Positions 18,543 through 19,026 of a stretch of DNA of 19,026 bases are shown here, one piece after another. This DNA is from Saccoglossus kowalevskii (taxonomy: Eukaryota > Hemichordata > Enteropneusta > Harrimaniidae), in contig NW_003109177.1 in assembly GCF_000003605.2 (NCBI RefSeq), forward strand, positions 1 to 19,026. Reading direction: 5' to 3'. The notes beneath the pieces are model-generated. The model had not been told where the DNA came from, did not search any database, and was given only the letters and a program-made list of their open reading frames with translations. The position numbers and the translations under genes are program-made. Within the stretch, counting starts at the first letter, position 1. Every line of letters starts with the position of its first letter.

Positions 18543-19026
18543 GTAGTTGATTTTAAGCATGCACATTGCAGCAAATAATCAGTATTCTGGTGGGTATATT
18601 TGTACTTCCTAACTAGTTGATTTTAAGCATGCACATTGCAGCAAATAATCAGTATATTGCTAGGTATATTTGTACTTCCTAGCTAGTTAATTTAAAGCAT
18701 GGAAATTGCAGCAAATAATCAGTATTCTGGTGGGTATATTTGTACTTCCTAACTAGTTAATTTAAAGCATGCACATTGCAGCAAATAATCAGTATAGTGC
18801 TGGGTTTATTTGTACTTCCTAACTAGTTAATTTAAAGCATGCACATTACAGCAAATAATCAGTATTCTGGTGGGTATATATTTGTACTTCCTGACTAGTT
18901 AATTTAAAGCATGCACATTGCAGCAAATAATCAGTATTCTGGTGGGTTTATTTGTACTTCCTAACTAGTCGATTTAAAGAATGCACATTGCAGCAAATAA
19001 TCAATATACTGCTGGGTATATTTCTA
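18543..19026. repeat. Short HOR entering at the window end (i, j-like, a-e partial)
   Basis: After h with the TTCTTCC tail (shared with 1191 and 9519) come i (18543), a j-like monomer with TTTTAAGC and TATATTGCTA (18613), a, b, c, d and 62 bases of e (CTAGTCGATT, GAATGC, ATCAATATACTG). The c monomer (18823-18894) is 72 bp: it has a TA expansion in GGTATATATTTG near 18874-18885 that other c monomers lack, so the TA box has slipped at least twice independently. The order here is exactly that of 3571-3080-type short units, implying further 10-mers beyond the window. Confidence 0.87.

Larger units (their letters stand above)
1..19026. repeat. 70-bp tandem satellite array spanning the entire window
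   Basis: Every base belongs to a direct tandem repeat with a 70-bp period. Tracking the CTAG/GTAG start from position 3 gives 271 complete monomers to 18964 and a 62-base partial one at the end. Only thirteen monomers depart from 70 bp: 69 at 3, 912, 15398 and 15534; 68 at 8541, 12950, 15050 and 17353; 67 at 15467; 71 at 10849; 72 at 13228, 17631 and 18823. All copies have one orientation and no foreign DNA interrupts them. The array is non-coding: 70 is not a multiple of three, so each conserved stop triplet (TAG at monomer positions 2-4, TGA 6-8, TAA 35-37 on the + strand, with similar stops on the - strand) falls in every frame within about 210 bp. Families of this kind build eukaryotic heterochromatin, often centromeric; that location is an inference here. 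The satellite family was not recognised. Confidence 0.98.

Noticed and set aside
1-19026. Short open reading frames on both strands
   Set aside because: They arise between stop triplets that recur in every frame about each 210 bp. None shows a start context, codon bias or recognisable protein.
1-19026. CRISPR array
   Set aside because: The repeats are contiguous 70-bp monomers with no unique spacers. The variable boxes are short and recur among monomers.
1-19026. Promoters from the TATATTT or TTTAAA boxes in each monomer
   Set aside because: These are A/T-rich parts of every monomer with no associated gene. Motif presence alone is no support for transcription.
1-19026. Telomeric repeat or rDNA spacer repeats
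   Set aside because: There is no short G-rich telomere motif and no rRNA-like sequence. The unit length and composition match neither.
1-19026. Transposon or insertion within the array, or inverted monomers
   Set aside because: The 70-bp register was followed from end to end. All monomers face the same way, and every departure from register is 1-3 bp.
1-19026. Whole array as an assembly artefact (one short region over-duplicated)
   Set aside because: Monomers differ in ordered, slot-specific ways with private substitutions between copies, which artefactual copying would not produce. Only the 15450-15610 segment is suspect.

Overview
The whole window is one uninterrupted, head-to-tail satellite DNA array. 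The unit is a 70-bp monomer, about 34% G+C in consensus, all in one orientation. I count 271 complete monomers (positions 3-18964) plus a partial one at each end, so the array runs past both edges. There is no credible gene, RNA gene, transposon, CRISPR array or other unique DNA. The organism is almost certainly a eukaryote, because long multi-level satellite arrays of this kind are typical of centromeric, pericentromeric or subtelomeric heterochromatin. I do not recognise the satellite family and cannot name a species. The consensus has no CpG, which fits (but does not prove) a genome with CpG methylation.

Nomenclature used here: monomer position 1 is the C of CTAG; 6721-6790 is an exact consensus monomer. 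Most monomers carry diagnostic variants, so they can be placed in slots of higher-order repeats (HORs). Short HOR: ten monomers a-j, 700 bp (1471-2170, 3081-3780, 3781-4480, partial copies near 9799 and 18683). Long HOR: slots S1-S31. It is complete as a 31-mer of 2168 bp at 6791-8958 and as a 30-mer of 2100 bp at 12950-15049. Slots S11-S17 of the long unit are the same monomers as b-h of the short unit, so the two HORs share a seven-monomer core and must be related. A third element is an optional 210-bp cassette (monomers k-j-a) between S10 and b.

Layout: 1-1470 long-unit tail plus cassette and core; 1471-2170 short HOR; 2171-3080 scrambled with a 140-bp dimer duplication; 3081-4480 two tandem short HORs; 4481-6790 mosaic; 6791-9518 long HOR in tandem; 9519-11619 short-HOR fragments and cassette; 11620-12949 long-unit variant with extra monomers; 12950-15466 30-mer long HOR running into a second copy; 15467-15602 a junction carrying five one-base homopolymer contractions (possible assembly or sequencing fault); 15603-16862 mosaic; 16863-18542 long HOR; 18543-19026 short HOR running off the end.

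The pattern points to repeated unequal crossover and/or conversion in register: near-identical blocks of 0.6-1.6 kb recur at offsets of 1610, 2168, 4403, 6018 and 6509 bp, some with no difference that I could see. All identities were judged by eye.
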